Shown here in pieces: positions 1-6,771 of a DNA stretch of 15,912 bases; positions within the stretch are counted from its first letter, which is position 1; each line of letters opens with the position of its first letter. Under the pieces are notes generated by a model. The model saw only the letters and a list, made by a program, of their open reading frames with translations. It was not told the origin of the DNA and did not search any database. The stretch is from Verrucomicrobiota bacterium. GTDB lineage: Bacteria; Verrucomicrobiota; Verrucomicrobiia; Chthoniobacterales; UBA10450. The stretch covers positions 1-15,912 of the forward strand of contig QHOQ01000055.1 in assembly GCA_003219355.1 (NCBI GenBank). The letters run 5' to 3'. Both the position numbers and the translations under genes were made by a program.

Positions 1-843
1 TAGAATGACGTTTTTGGAGCGGCGGATTTCGTCCATTACCGCTTTGATGCGTTCCTCGAATTGGCCGCGATATTTTGTTCCCGCAACCATCAGGGCCAAA
101 TCGAGAGTGACCACTCTCTTGTCGCGCAACAATTCGGGCACGTTGCCGTTTGCAATCTCCTGCGCCAGACCTTCGGCGATGGCTGTTTTGCCAACACCCG
201 CTTCACCAATTAACACCGGATTGTTTTTTGTTCTTCGGCAAAGCACTTGAATGACGCGCTCAATCTCATTGCGTCGACCAATCACCGGATCGAGTTCATT
301 TTTTTTCGCAAGATCGGTGAGATCACGGCCAAATGCGCGGAGCGCCGGAGTCTTGACGTCTTTTTTGGTCGGCTCTCCGCTTTCCTGGTCAGATTCGGGC
401 GGTGTAAAATTTGGATCGAGCTCTTTAAGAATTTCGTTGCGGGTTCGTTCGATATCGACTTCAAGGCTTTTGAGCACGCGGGCTGCTACACCCTCGCCTT
501 CCCGCAAGAGGCCGAGTAAAATGTGTTCCGTTCCGACGTAGGAATGGTTGAGGGCCTTCGCTTCCTTACCTGCGAGCGCTAGTACTTTTTTGACACGCGG
601 GGTATAAGGAACATTGCCCACCATCTTCGTTTCCGGGCCAGAGCCGACCTGTTTCTCCACCTCCATGCGCACGGTCTCAAGATCGAGACCCATCTTTTGC
701 AGAACGTTCACGGCACCGCCCTGCCCCAGTTTAATGAGTCCCAGAAGGAGGTGTTCGGTGCCGACGTAGTTGTGGTTGAAGCGGTCGGCTTCCTTGCGCG
801 CGAGGGCCAGGACTTGTTGAGCGCGGGGGGTAAAATTATTCAT
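1..843 (-). CDS. clpC: ClpC-type Clp ATPase, N-terminal part (runs off the left edge)
   Basis: This is the N-terminal 281 codons of an AAA+ unfoldase that delivers substrates to the ClpP protease in the cytoplasm. Two Clp_N repeats are visible: one begins MNNFTPRAQQVLALA and contains NHNYVGTEHLLLGL, the second contains NHSYVGTEHILLGL (about residues 1-145). A charged linker follows, then the start of the first AAA+ module with RDLTDLAKK and DPVIGRRNEIERVIQ, and Walker A GEAGVGKT at residues 213-220. The two N-repeats, the absence of a ClpB-type coiled coil so far, and the mcsA-mcsB neighbours make ClpC much more likely than ClpA or ClpB. The gene begins 31 bases after the mcsB stop, so the three genes are probably one operon. 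The second AAA+ module, the ClpP-binding loop and the C-terminus lie outside the window. Family assignment is firm. Confidence 0.96.
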   Translation of the reverse strand, partial: MNNFTPRAQQVLALARKEADRFNHNYVGTEHLLLGLIKLGQGGAVNVLQKMGLDLETVRMEVEKQVGSGPETKMVGNVPYTPRVKKVLALAGKEAKALNHSYVGTEHILLGLLREGEGVAARVLKSLEVDIERTRNEILKELDPNFTPPESDQESGEPTKKDVKTPALRAFGRDLTDLAKKNELDPVIGRRNEIERVIQVLCRRTKNNPVLIGEAGVGKTAIAEGLAQEIANGNVPELLRDKRVVTLDLALMVAGTKYRGQFEERIKAVMDEIRRSKNVIL

Positions 844-874
844 GCTCGAATGGCTCGCCTACACCACAGTAAAA

Positions 875-1993
875 CTATTTCAAATCTTGCGCAATCGAGC
901 CGTTCCCCGACTCCCTCGCCATCTTACTTATATCAGGTTTGGGAAAAAGTTTCAAACGTTCTCGAATAATTTGAGCGCGCAAATGATCACGTTCTTCCGC
1001 ATTTAATTTCTGTTGAGAGCTTTTCTGTAAATGAGCGGGCTGGATATCGATGAACAATTCGTCGATTGGCAGACGTCGATCTTCCGGAAATGCGCCCAGA
1101 TCCACGCCAAGTTTGATGATGGACAACAAATTGAGCGCTTCCTTTGAAGCCATCGCGTGAGCGTAGGTCAAGACGCCGTAGGCGCGACCGATCTGGTCCC
1201 AAAGTGTATTTGATTTTTTCTGGAGTAAGACCTGCCGCGCATCATGTTCCTTCTCAATGATCGTTTCAATCACTTTGCTCAGACGATTGATGATCTCGTC
1301 TTCCTTTTCGCCGAGGGTTGTCTGATTTGAGATCTGGAAAAGGTTGCCCATTGCCTCAGTCCCTTCACCGTAAAGACCGCGAACGGCGAGACCGATTTTG
1401 CTCACAGCTTGAATGACCTGGTTAATGAGTTCACTCAGCACTAGGCCCGGCAAATGCAACATGGCGGATGCGCGCATGCCAGTGCCCACATTCGTAGGAC
1501 AGGCCGTCAGATATCCGAGGCGCGGATCGTAGGCAAATTCCAGCTTGCTCTCAAGTGCGCTGTCGATCTTGTCGACGAGCTTAAACGCCTGTTTCAGCTG
1601 CAAACCGGAGCGGATTGATTGCATCCGCAAATGATCCTCCTCGTTGATCATGATACTGAGTGTTTGCCGCCGATTCATCACCACCGCGCTGCCAACGCCC
1701 TTGGCAGCGTGCTCCCGGCTGATTAGATGGCGCTCGACAAGGACTTGCCGCTCCAGCGCGGAAAGTTCCTGCAGACCTTCGGAAAAAGAATCTTGCATTT
1801 CGGTTAGCTCTTCCACGCGTGGTCTGACCAGATCGAGGATAGATGTGCGTTCCGCCTTCTTGGCCCAACCGGGAAAAGGGCGGTTGCGCAAATTACGCGC
1901 GAGTCGCACTCGGCTACTGACGACGATTTGATGATGCGGTCCCTCACCGCGCAGCCATTCTCCAGCAGTGGCCATGACGTTGGAAAATTTCAT
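875..1993 (-). CDS. mcsB: Protein-arginine kinase McsB (ATP:guanido phosphotransferase family)
   Basis: McsB phosphorylates arginine side chains of proteins, which in Bacillus marks them for ClpCP degradation. The 372-residue product has the family hallmarks: the nucleotide-contacting SSRVRLARN at residues 26-34, NEEDHLRMQ at 117-125 with the catalytic acidic residues, and the active-site segment CPTNVGTGMRAS at 165-176 with the conserved Cys165. Near the C-terminus, RDHLRA (335-340) matches the RD..RA element that forms the phospho-arginine binding pocket in Geobacillus McsB, so it looks like a genuine McsB and not a free-arginine or creatine kinase. Its start lies two bases after the mcsA stop, which implies translational coupling. 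An alternative ATG at codon 7 (MATAGEWL) is equally compatible with family length. No defect is seen. Confidence 0.95.
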   Translation of the reverse strand: MKFSNVMATAGEWLRGEGPHHQIVVSSRVRLARNLRNRPFPGWAKKAERTSILDLVRPRVEELTEMQDSFSEGLQELSALERQVLVERHLISREHAAKGVGSAVVMNRRQTLSIMINEEDHLRMQSIRSGLQLKQAFKLVDKIDSALESKLEFAYDPRLGYLTACPTNVGTGMRASAMLHLPGLVLSELINQVIQAVSKIGLAVRGLYGEGTEAMGNLFQISNQTTLGEKEDEIINRLSKVIETIIEKEHDARQVLLQKKSNTLWDQIGRAYGVLTYAHAMASKEALNLLSIIKLGVDLGAFPEDRRLPIDELFIDIQPAHLQKSSQQKLNAEERDHLRAQIIRERLKLFPKPDISKMARESGNGSIAQDLK

Positions 1994-1995
1994 GG

Positions 1996-2487
1996 CTAAC
2001 TTGCGAGATCGCTTTCGAGTTGTTTGATCTGATCGCGCAACGAAGCGGCCGTTTCATAATTTTCTGCCGCGACTGCTTTCTGCAAGTTCTCAGTCAAAGC
2101 GCGCATTCGGTTGTTAAGCTCCATGGCACGATGCGCGTGTTGCGGAAATTTGCCCACGTGCTCCGTGCCTTTATGCATTGCTTTCAACAGCGTATTCAAT
2201 CCCTCCGCGAATGTAATATAGCATGCACTGCACCCGAGCCGGCCGGTTTTCTTAAAATCCGCCTGGCTAAATCCGCACACCGGACACTTTTGTGTCGATG
2301 CTCCCTTTTCGATTTCTTCCGCGGCGCCGATGCCAAGAAGCAAATCGGCGAGTGCGAAACCCGTGGGGTCCTGCACGCCTTTTTCTTTCGAGCAAGCATC
2401 GCAGAGATTCACCTTCTGCATTTTGCCTTCCAGTATTTGCGTCAGGAAAACTGTCGCATCATTGCATTTGCAAACGTCGCACAACAT
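1996..2487 (-). CDS. mcsA: McsA, zinc-finger activator of McsB
   Basis: McsA is the zinc-binding adaptor that activates McsB. The 163-residue protein has two four-cysteine zinc-binding groups: C3/C6 with C29/C32, and C68/C71 with C86/C89 (CPVCG and CSACY). The C-terminal 36 residues form a UVR (UvrB/UvrC-type) helical hairpin motif containing NYETAASLRDQIKQLE. This order and length are those of McsA. The ATG at 2487 puts the first Cys pair at its usual position next to the N-terminus; no strong Shine-Dalgarno is visible before it. In Firmicutes the gene usually follows ctsR. Here the upstream neighbour is an aminotransferase gene and no CtsR-like repressor is present in the window, so regulation is likely different. 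Confidence 0.94.
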   Translation of the reverse strand: MLCDVCKCNDATVFLTQILEGKMQKVNLCDACSKEKGVQDPTGFALADLLLGIGAAEEIEKGASTQKCPVCGFSQADFKKTGRLGCSACYITFAEGLNTLLKAMHKGTEHVGKFPQHAHRAMELNNRMRALTENLQKAVAAENYETAASLRDQIKQLESDLAS

Positions 2488-2572
2488 TTCTTTTAATTAG
2501 ACCCTGAATGATTGGAAAAATTCAACTTGGAATCTTTCCTAAGCCTTCTGCGCCAAGCTGGATCCGCTCAAT

Positions 2573-3562
2573 TTAAACGAAAATCGGCGTACCCGTCTCT
2601 CGTGTCATTTCACGGAAACGCGCGATCGTGCGTGCTGTGATCGGTCCCGGCTTTCCGTTTCCGATCAATCGTCCGTCAGCTTTGACAACCGGAATGATTT
2701 CCGCCGCCGTCCCCGTGAGGAAGCATTCGTCCGCAACGAAAACATCATGGCGGGTGATATCGGTCTCCATGATCTTGATGCCGAGTTCCGCTGCGATCTC
2801 AAACACAATCGAGCGCGTAATCCCTCGCAATGCGCCAGCCGTAATCGGCGGCGTAAAAATCTGACCGCGCTTGATGATAAAAACATTATCGGCGGTGCAT
2901 TCGGCGACGTTTCCCGCATCGTTCAACATCAGCGCTTCATCCGCGCCAGCCAGGTTCGCCTCAATTCTCGCCATTACATTGTTCAAATAATTGAGGGATT
3001 TGACTGCGGGATTAAGCGCAGCCGGATTGCTGCGACGCGTTGCGCACGTCACGATCGTTAATCCTTTTCGATAAAAATTTTCGTGATAAAGGGCGATCGT
3101 CGCTGCAATGATAATCACGCTTGGATATTTACATTGCGTTGGATTCAAACCCAGGTTGCCAACCCCGCGTGTGACCACGAGCCGAATGTAACCGTCGCGC
3201 AAATGATTTTGGCGGATGGTTTCAAGTACCGCCTCCGTCATGTCGCGCATCGACATCGGAATTTGGAGACAAATCTAGTGCGCTGAATCCCAAAGTCGCG
3301 CGAGATGTTCCTCCAGCCGAAAGACACGCCCGTGGTAAAAGCGAATGACTTCGAAAATTCCATCGCCATAAAGCAGACCATGATCCAAGACAGAAATCTT
3401 CGCGTTCGCTTCGGTATAAAATTGTCCGTCGATATAGATTTTCGCATCCTTAACGCCCGTGGTCGCGCGTGGGCGAGTTTCAACCGCCGGTTCTACTACT
3501 GCCTCAGCAGTAGGCTCGTGAGTTTTCGGTTCGTCTATCACCAACGCGTCACTGGTTTTCAT
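2573..3562 (-). pseudogene. ilvE: Branched-chain-type amino acid aminotransferase (class IV), interrupted by an in-frame TAG
   Basis: This reads as a class IV PLP aminotransferase, most like IlvE, which interconverts branched-chain amino acids and their 2-keto acids. Before the stop it has KIYIDGQF, LDHGLLYGDGIFEVIRF and GRVFRLEEHLARL. After it come the PLP-lysine segment NPAVKSLNYLNNV (Lys at codon 188) and the class IV signature from ECTADNVF to GALRGITR (codons 221-250). Codon 96 is TAG (3275-3277), and the same frame continues directly with ICLQIPMSMRDM, so this is one gene with one nonsense codon and no frameshift. The likely start is ATG at 3562; the frame stays open to a GTG at 3643. 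The roughly 40 residues before KIYIDG are an acidic, Pro/Ala-rich extension not expected in the family. Reinitiation at the ATG at 3256 would give only the C-terminal part. D-amino-acid transaminase is a less likely alternative. Confidence 0.85.
3275..3277 (-). other. In-frame amber codon inside the aminotransferase gene
   Basis: The plus-strand bases cta read as TAG on the coding strand. The codons on both sides are in the same frame and both sides match the aminotransferase family. Several sense codons (for example CAG, AAG or TCG) are one substitution away. TAG also ends mcsA and trmL in this window, so TAG is an ordinary stop here and general amber recoding is unlikely. Confidence 0.9.
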
Positions 3563-3614
3563 ATTATGAAAAAATCTCGGTGTTTCATCCCGCAATTCAA
3601 GCGAAGAAATCGGA

Positions 3615-3667
3615 GAATGGAGTATCGGAGTAATGGTCTCCACAGATTCACGTCACTCCATTACTCC
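3615..3667 (-). repeat. Inverted-repeat cluster between the ABC ATPase and aminotransferase genes
   Basis: GGAGTAATGG (3627-3636) and CCATTACTCC (3658-3667) are perfect 10-base inverted repeats with 21 bases between them. A third segment, 3615-3626 (GGAGAATGGAGT on the plus strand), is also nearly complementary to the 3655-3667 arm with one bulged base, so two mutually exclusive hairpins could form in a leftward transcript. No T-run follows, so a simple intrinsic terminator is not supported. The element lies just after the ABC ATPase stop and before the aminotransferase start. Confidence 0.55.
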
Positions 3668-3670
3668 ACG

Positions 3671-4342
3671 TTATTGCAGCACACCGTCTTTAATATGCAA
3701 TTGACGGTCGCCGCGCGCAGCCAGCCGAGCATCGTGGGTCACGACAAGCAACGTTTTGTTTCGCTCGTGCACCAGATTTAAGAGAAGATCGATAATTTCA
3801 TCTCCGGTTTTGGAATCGAGATTGCCAGTCGGTTCATCGGCGAAAACGATGTCCGGATTGTTCGTCAGGGCGCGGGCGATGGCAACCCGCTGCTGTTCGC
3901 CCCCGGAAAGTTCTGCCGGCAGATGATGCATGCGATCGCTTAGACCTACGGCGGTCAAACTCTCTTCAGCGTTTGTTTTCGCAGTTCTGCGTCCGATCAT
4001 TCCCGGCAGCAGCACATTTTCCAAGGCGGTGAGTTCCGGTAACAAAAAGTAACCTTGGAAAACAAAACCCATCTTTGTATTCCGTAGACGCGCCTGCGCA
4101 GTCGAGCCGCCGTTGTAAAGCCGTCGCCCTTCGAATTCAACAGTTCCCGATTCTGGCCGTTCCAGTCCGGCAAGAGTGTAAAGCAGCGTGGTCTTGCCTG
4201 CGCCAGATGCACCCGAGAGAAAGACCGCTTCGCCATGGGAAATTTCCATCGAAATACCTCGTAAGACTTCTATGCGGCGCGAGCCCATGCGGAAGGACTG
4301 AAAAAGATCGCGGGCAATCAGTTGGGAAGTTCTCGTCTTCAT
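3671..4342 (-). CDS. lolD: LolD/MacB-type ABC transporter ATP-binding protein
   Basis: This is a 223-residue ABC ATPase with every core motif: Walker A GASGAGKT (44-51), Q-loop VFQGY around Q96, signature LSGGEQQRVAIARAL (145-159), Walker B IVFADEPTGNLDS (165-177) and the H-loop histidine H203 in VVTHD. The EPTGNLDS sequence and overall length are typical of the MacB/LolD branch, which works with FtsX-like permeases in lipoprotein release to the outer membrane or in export. A LolC/E-like permease normally sits beside it, but none occurs on either side here, so its partner must be encoded elsewhere. The ATG at 4342 gives the usual short N-terminus (MKTRTSQLIARDL). It is the first gene after a terminator and could be co-transcribed with the aminotransferase gene that follows. 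The symbol is tentative because related exporters share these motifs. Confidence 0.85.
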   Translation of the reverse strand: MKTRTSQLIARDLFQSFRMGSRRIEVLRGISMEISHGEAVFLSGASGAGKTTLLYTLAGLERPESGTVEFEGRRLYNGGSTAQARLRNTKMGFVFQGYFLLPELTALENVLLPGMIGRRTAKTNAEESLTAVGLSDRMHHLPAELSGGEQQRVAIARALTNNPDIVFADEPTGNLDSKTGDEIIDLLLNLVHERNKTLLVVTHDARLAARGDRQLHIKDGVLQ

Positions 4343-4436
4343 CGCTGATATTTCGAGCCTCTTATTTGCCGCAAACGTGATGCGAGCACAAGAGAGTGTC
4401 CCTCACGGTGGCGGACATCAGTATTTTTCAGTACAC

Positions 4437-4472
4437 CAAAAAGCCGGCGTCGAGGTGATTCCACGGCGGCTT
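4437..4472 (-). terminator. Intrinsic terminator after the second peptidoglycan-binding protein gene
   Basis: In the leftward transcript AAGCCGCCG (4464-4472) pairs, with one mismatch, with CGCCGGCTT (4441-4449), followed by a run of T (plus-strand A at 4438-4442). It begins 25 bases after the stop codon of the gene at 4498-5475. It is the diverged copy of the terminator at 5700-5734. Confidence 0.85.
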
Positions 4473-4497
4473 CTTTCTCGGTAAGACCAGATACTTG

Positions 4498-5475
4498 TTA
4501 TGTCATTCCCAGGGATGCCAACGTCGGCCGATCAATCGCGGACGTCATGTACAATCCGTGGTCCCGTTGATAATCCGCAACCGCGGCACGCGTGAGCGGC
4601 CCGAGCAGACCATCGACTTCGCCCTGATAATAACCCTGCTGTTGCAGCGCGGACTGCACGTTCGCGACCACCTGATCCGGTGGCAAATTGTTGTAGGCGT
4701 AGATCGGACCGTCGTATGCGTAATAGGCTCCTGGGTCGTAGCCCCAAGCCGGGATCCAGTATCCCCCATTCCAAGCATACCATCCACCGTATACGAAAAC
4801 GACACGGTTGTAATGGTTCCTCCACCAGTTCCTCTCGTGCCACTGTGACGAATAGTTTCGGAAAACCCTATAATTTGAGCCCTGCCAGGTTTGGCTCCCC
4901 TGAATGTGTCTGTTTTGCTGAAACGTTACACCCGCGACCGCCGCGGGACGCGTGTTGGTCTGGAGATTGAACTCATGGGCCTTGTATCTCTTAGAGCTTG
5001 ACTGAAACGCGGCGGCAGAGGTCGTGCTCCACTTCGATTGTTTTGTCTTCTTAGAATAGGTAGAAGACCCTGTATATTTCCCAGCCGCGACCACCTGCTG
5101 TGACCCCTTTGTCTTTTGTTGTCCACCGCCCACTACCTGCCCGCCCCGCGTAGCGACCTGCTGTGAACCTTTTGCCTTTTTCGTCTTCTGCGCTCCAGAC
5201 GGCGCCGAATATCCCCCCGACGCAGTGACGTATTGCGACCCCTTCGCCTTCCCCTTGGTCTTTTGTCCTCCCCCGCTCACCGGGGTTCCCCCAATCTTCG
5301 TTCCGTGCTGTGACCCCTTGGTCTTCTGTGGCCCGCTGCTCGGCGCCGCTGCGTGCTGCGTCGATTGGGCCTGATTTTTCTTCGGTGCTTGCTTCTTAGA
5401 TTTGTTTTTGTCCTGCGCACCACCTGCCGCACACGCGAGCGCAAGACTGCAAATTAAAACAAGAAATGTTCTCAT
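4498..5475 (-). CDS. Secreted protein with basic QKTKG-repeat linker and C-terminal peptidoglycan-binding domain (copy A)
   Basis: The 325-residue protein starts with a signal peptide (MRTFLVLICSLALACAAGGA). The Cys at 15 does not fit a standard lipobox well, so cleavage by signal peptidase I is more likely. Residues 21-165 are a low-complexity Lys/Gly/Ser/Gln linker in which QKTKG or QKTKK recurs at 50, 71, 96 and 120. Residues 185-325 form a Tyr/Trp-rich segment (RNWW, FVYGGWYAWNGGYW, DGPIYAYNNLPPDQV) running into a PG_binding_1 domain (about 266-322: ALQQQGYYQGEVDGLLGP, TRAAVADYQRDHGL). It probably binds the cell wall in the periplasm; no catalytic domain is present. It is a tandem paralogue of the gene at 5756-6733, about three quarters identical over 185-325, but with an unrelated linker. 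A Shine-Dalgarno-like AAAGGAAAA precedes the ATG. Confidence 0.88.
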   Translation of the reverse strand: MRTFLVLICSLALACAAGGAQDKNKSKKQAPKKNQAQSTQHAAAPSSGPQKTKGSQHGTKIGGTPVSGGGQKTKGKAKGSQYVTASGGYSAPSGAQKTKKAKGSQQVATRGGQVVGGGQQKTKGSQQVVAAGKYTGSSTYSKKTKQSKWSTTSAAAFQSSSKRYKAHEFNLQTNTRPAAVAGVTFQQNRHIQGSQTWQGSNYRVFRNYSSQWHERNWWRNHYNRVVFVYGGWYAWNGGYWIPAWGYDPGAYYAYDGPIYAYNNLPPDQVVANVQSALQQQGYYQGEVDGLLGPLTRAAVADYQRDHGLYMTSAIDRPTLASLGMT

Positions 5476-5514
5476 ACGCTTTTTCCTTTTGAGTGATTGG
5501 ATGTTTTGCTGTCT

Positions 5515-5670
5515 CTATTTATTCAACGTTAAAGCAGGGCCTTTAGTTGCGGAGCTCCGACGCAGAACTCAAGTGGCCAAATGCAATCTTCAGCGCGTCG
5601 CGAGACAAAGTCATTCAATATTCCCGATGTTCCGCGGGACCTCCGGCGCAGCCAGGAGAGGATTGAACAC
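5515..5670 (-). pseudogene. Relic of a duplicated trmL gene (5' end fused to 3' end)
   Basis: Translated leftward from 5670 this gives PEVPRNIGNIE*LCLATR, where intact TrmL (6772-7299) has PEIPPNTGNIGRLCLATR, then a second stop, then HLA against HLV. Nucleotide similarity to the trmL start continues for roughly 130 bases with one 5-base gap. The relic then jumps to the last trmL codons: TTGAATAAATAG (LNK and stop) matches the intact gene's end exactly. The start codon has become GTG and about 370 internal bases are missing. It lies 39 bases before copy A, the same arrangement as intact trmL before copy B (38 bases). It is therefore a decayed half of a tandem duplication of trmL plus the peptidoglycan-binding gene plus terminator. 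No functional product is expected. Confidence 0.88.
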
Positions 5671-5699
5671 GATCCGCGGCCGACATTTCTTTGGTACCC

Positions 5700-5734
5700 A
5701 AAAAGCCGCCGTCGAGATTATCCCGCGGCGGCTT
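5700..5734 (-). terminator. Intrinsic terminator after the first peptidoglycan-binding protein gene
   Basis: In the leftward transcript AAGCCGCCG (5726-5734) pairs perfectly with CGGCGGCTT (5703-5711) around a 14-base loop, followed by a T-run (plus-strand A at 5700-5704). It begins 21 bases after the stop of the gene at 5756-6733. Confidence 0.92.
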
Positions 5735-5755
5735 CTTGGTTAATTAGACGTCTCG

Positions 5756-6733
5756 TTACGCCATTCCCAATGATTGCAGCGTTGGTTGATCGATTGCCGC
5801 TGTGTCTGCCAGCCCGTTGGCACGTTGGTAATCCGCAATCGCGGCGCGCGTTTGCGGCCCGAGCAGACCATCGATTTCACCCTGATAATAACCCTGCTGT
5901 TGCAAGGCGGTCTGGACATTGGCGATCACCTGATCAGGCGGCAAGTTGTTATAAGCGTAGATCGGACCATCATATGGATAATACGCGTTGGAATCGTAAC
6001 CCCAGGCGGGGTACCAGTAGCCCGCATTCAAGGCATACCATCCACCGAATACGAATACGACGTTATTCGAATGGCCGCTCCACCAGTTCCTATCGTGCCA
6101 CTCAGATTTGTAATTCCGGAAAACCTGATAATTTGAACCTTGCCATCGGTCGCTGCCTTCGATCCGCCTGTTTTGCTGAAACTTCACGGGAGGCGCGACT
6201 TCGGGTTTCGGTTGTTTATTATTAGCCAAGTTGATGTGCTGAGCTTGGTACTTCTTACCTCCTGCACCGCCCGCCGTCACAGACGTGCCCGCTCCTGCTG
6301 CTTTTCCGACTTCCGCTGGCTTGCCCGTTCCTGTTGGCTTGCCCGCTCCGGTAGCTTTTCCGACTTCCGCCGGCTTACCCGTTTCCGGTGGCTTACCTTT
6401 ACCTTTTCCCGCCCGCTTGCCTACCTCCGTTTGTTGGGTGGCTTCTGCTGATTTACCTGCTCCGGCGGGCTTGCCTGTTCCTTTGGCCTTGCCGACTTCT
6501 GCTGGCTTACCAAATCCCGCCGGTTTGCCTGCTCCTGTCGGCTTGCCTGCTCCTGTCGGCTTGCCCGCTCCCGTCGGCTTGCCCGCTCCCGTCGGCTTGC
6601 CCCCCGGTGGTTGCGAAACCTGCCCGGCTTGCGGACCCTTTTTCTGTTCCTTCTTTTTTCCCTTTTCTTCTTGCTGCGCACCGGCGACGCACGCGAGCGC
6701 AAGACTACAAATTAAAACAAGAAATATTCTCAT
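5756..6733 (-). CDS. Secreted protein with GAGKP-repeat linker and C-terminal peptidoglycan-binding domain (copy B)
   Basis: The 325-residue protein has a signal peptide (MRIFLVLICSLALACVAGAQ), then a long Lys/Gly/Pro/Ala linker (about 21-160). The linker is built on six-residue units such as GKPTGA, GKPAEV and GKATGA, with four nearly identical units at about 46-69. Residues 185-325 hold the same Tyr/Trp-rich segment as copy A (RNWW, FVFGGWYALNAGYW) and a PG_binding_1 domain (ALQQQGYYQGEIDGLLGP, TRAAIADYQRANGL). A role as a periplasmic wall-binding protein is inferred from the domain; no enzyme domain is present. The gene follows trmL by 38 bases, is probably co-transcribed with it, and is closed by a strong terminator. 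AAGGGAAAG before the ATG is a plausible ribosome-binding site. Both copies are exactly 325 residues although their linkers do not align. Confidence 0.9.
   Translation of the reverse strand: MRIFLVLICSLALACVAGAQQEEKGKKKEQKKGPQAGQVSQPPGGKPTGAGKPTGAGKPTGAGKPTGAGKPAGFGKPAEVGKAKGTGKPAGAGKSAEATQQTEVGKRAGKGKGKPPETGKPAEVGKATGAGKPTGTGKPAEVGKAAGAGTSVTAGGAGGKKYQAQHINLANNKQPKPEVAPPVKFQQNRRIEGSDRWQGSNYQVFRNYKSEWHDRNWWSGHSNNVVFVFGGWYALNAGYWYPAWGYDSNAYYPYDGPIYAYNNLPPDQVIANVQTALQQQGYYQGEIDGLLGPQTRAAIADYQRANGLADTAAIDQPTLQSLGMA
6523..6594 (-). repeat. Four tandem 18-base units in the linker of copy B
   Basis: Four consecutive 18-base units of the form G(C/T)TTGCC(T/C)GCTCC(T/C)GTCG (plus strand) begin at 6523, 6541, 6559 and 6577, with a partial fifth unit from 6595. 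They encode the GKPTGA hexapeptides. More degenerate units continue through about 6283-6522. Loss or gain of a unit would keep the frame, so linker length can vary without disrupting the gene. Confidence 0.9.
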
Positions 6734-6771
6734 AAGCTTTCCCTTCTGGGTTGTTGGACACCGCTGTGTCC

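Noticed and set aside
2020..2496. A 158-codon plus-strand frame opposite mcsA
   Set aside because: McsA has both zinc-finger groups and the UVR motif on the other strand; the plus frame has no family features.
3275..3643. Treating the aminotransferase as two separate genes
   Set aside because: The two halves are in the same frame, separated only by TAG and six further codons, and together make one class IV enzyme.
4498..6733. Lipoprotein assignment for the two peptidoglycan-binding proteins
   Set aside because: The Cys at residue 15 is preceded by Ala-Leu-Ala, which does not fit the usual lipobox with Leu at -3. An ordinary signal peptide explains the sequence better.
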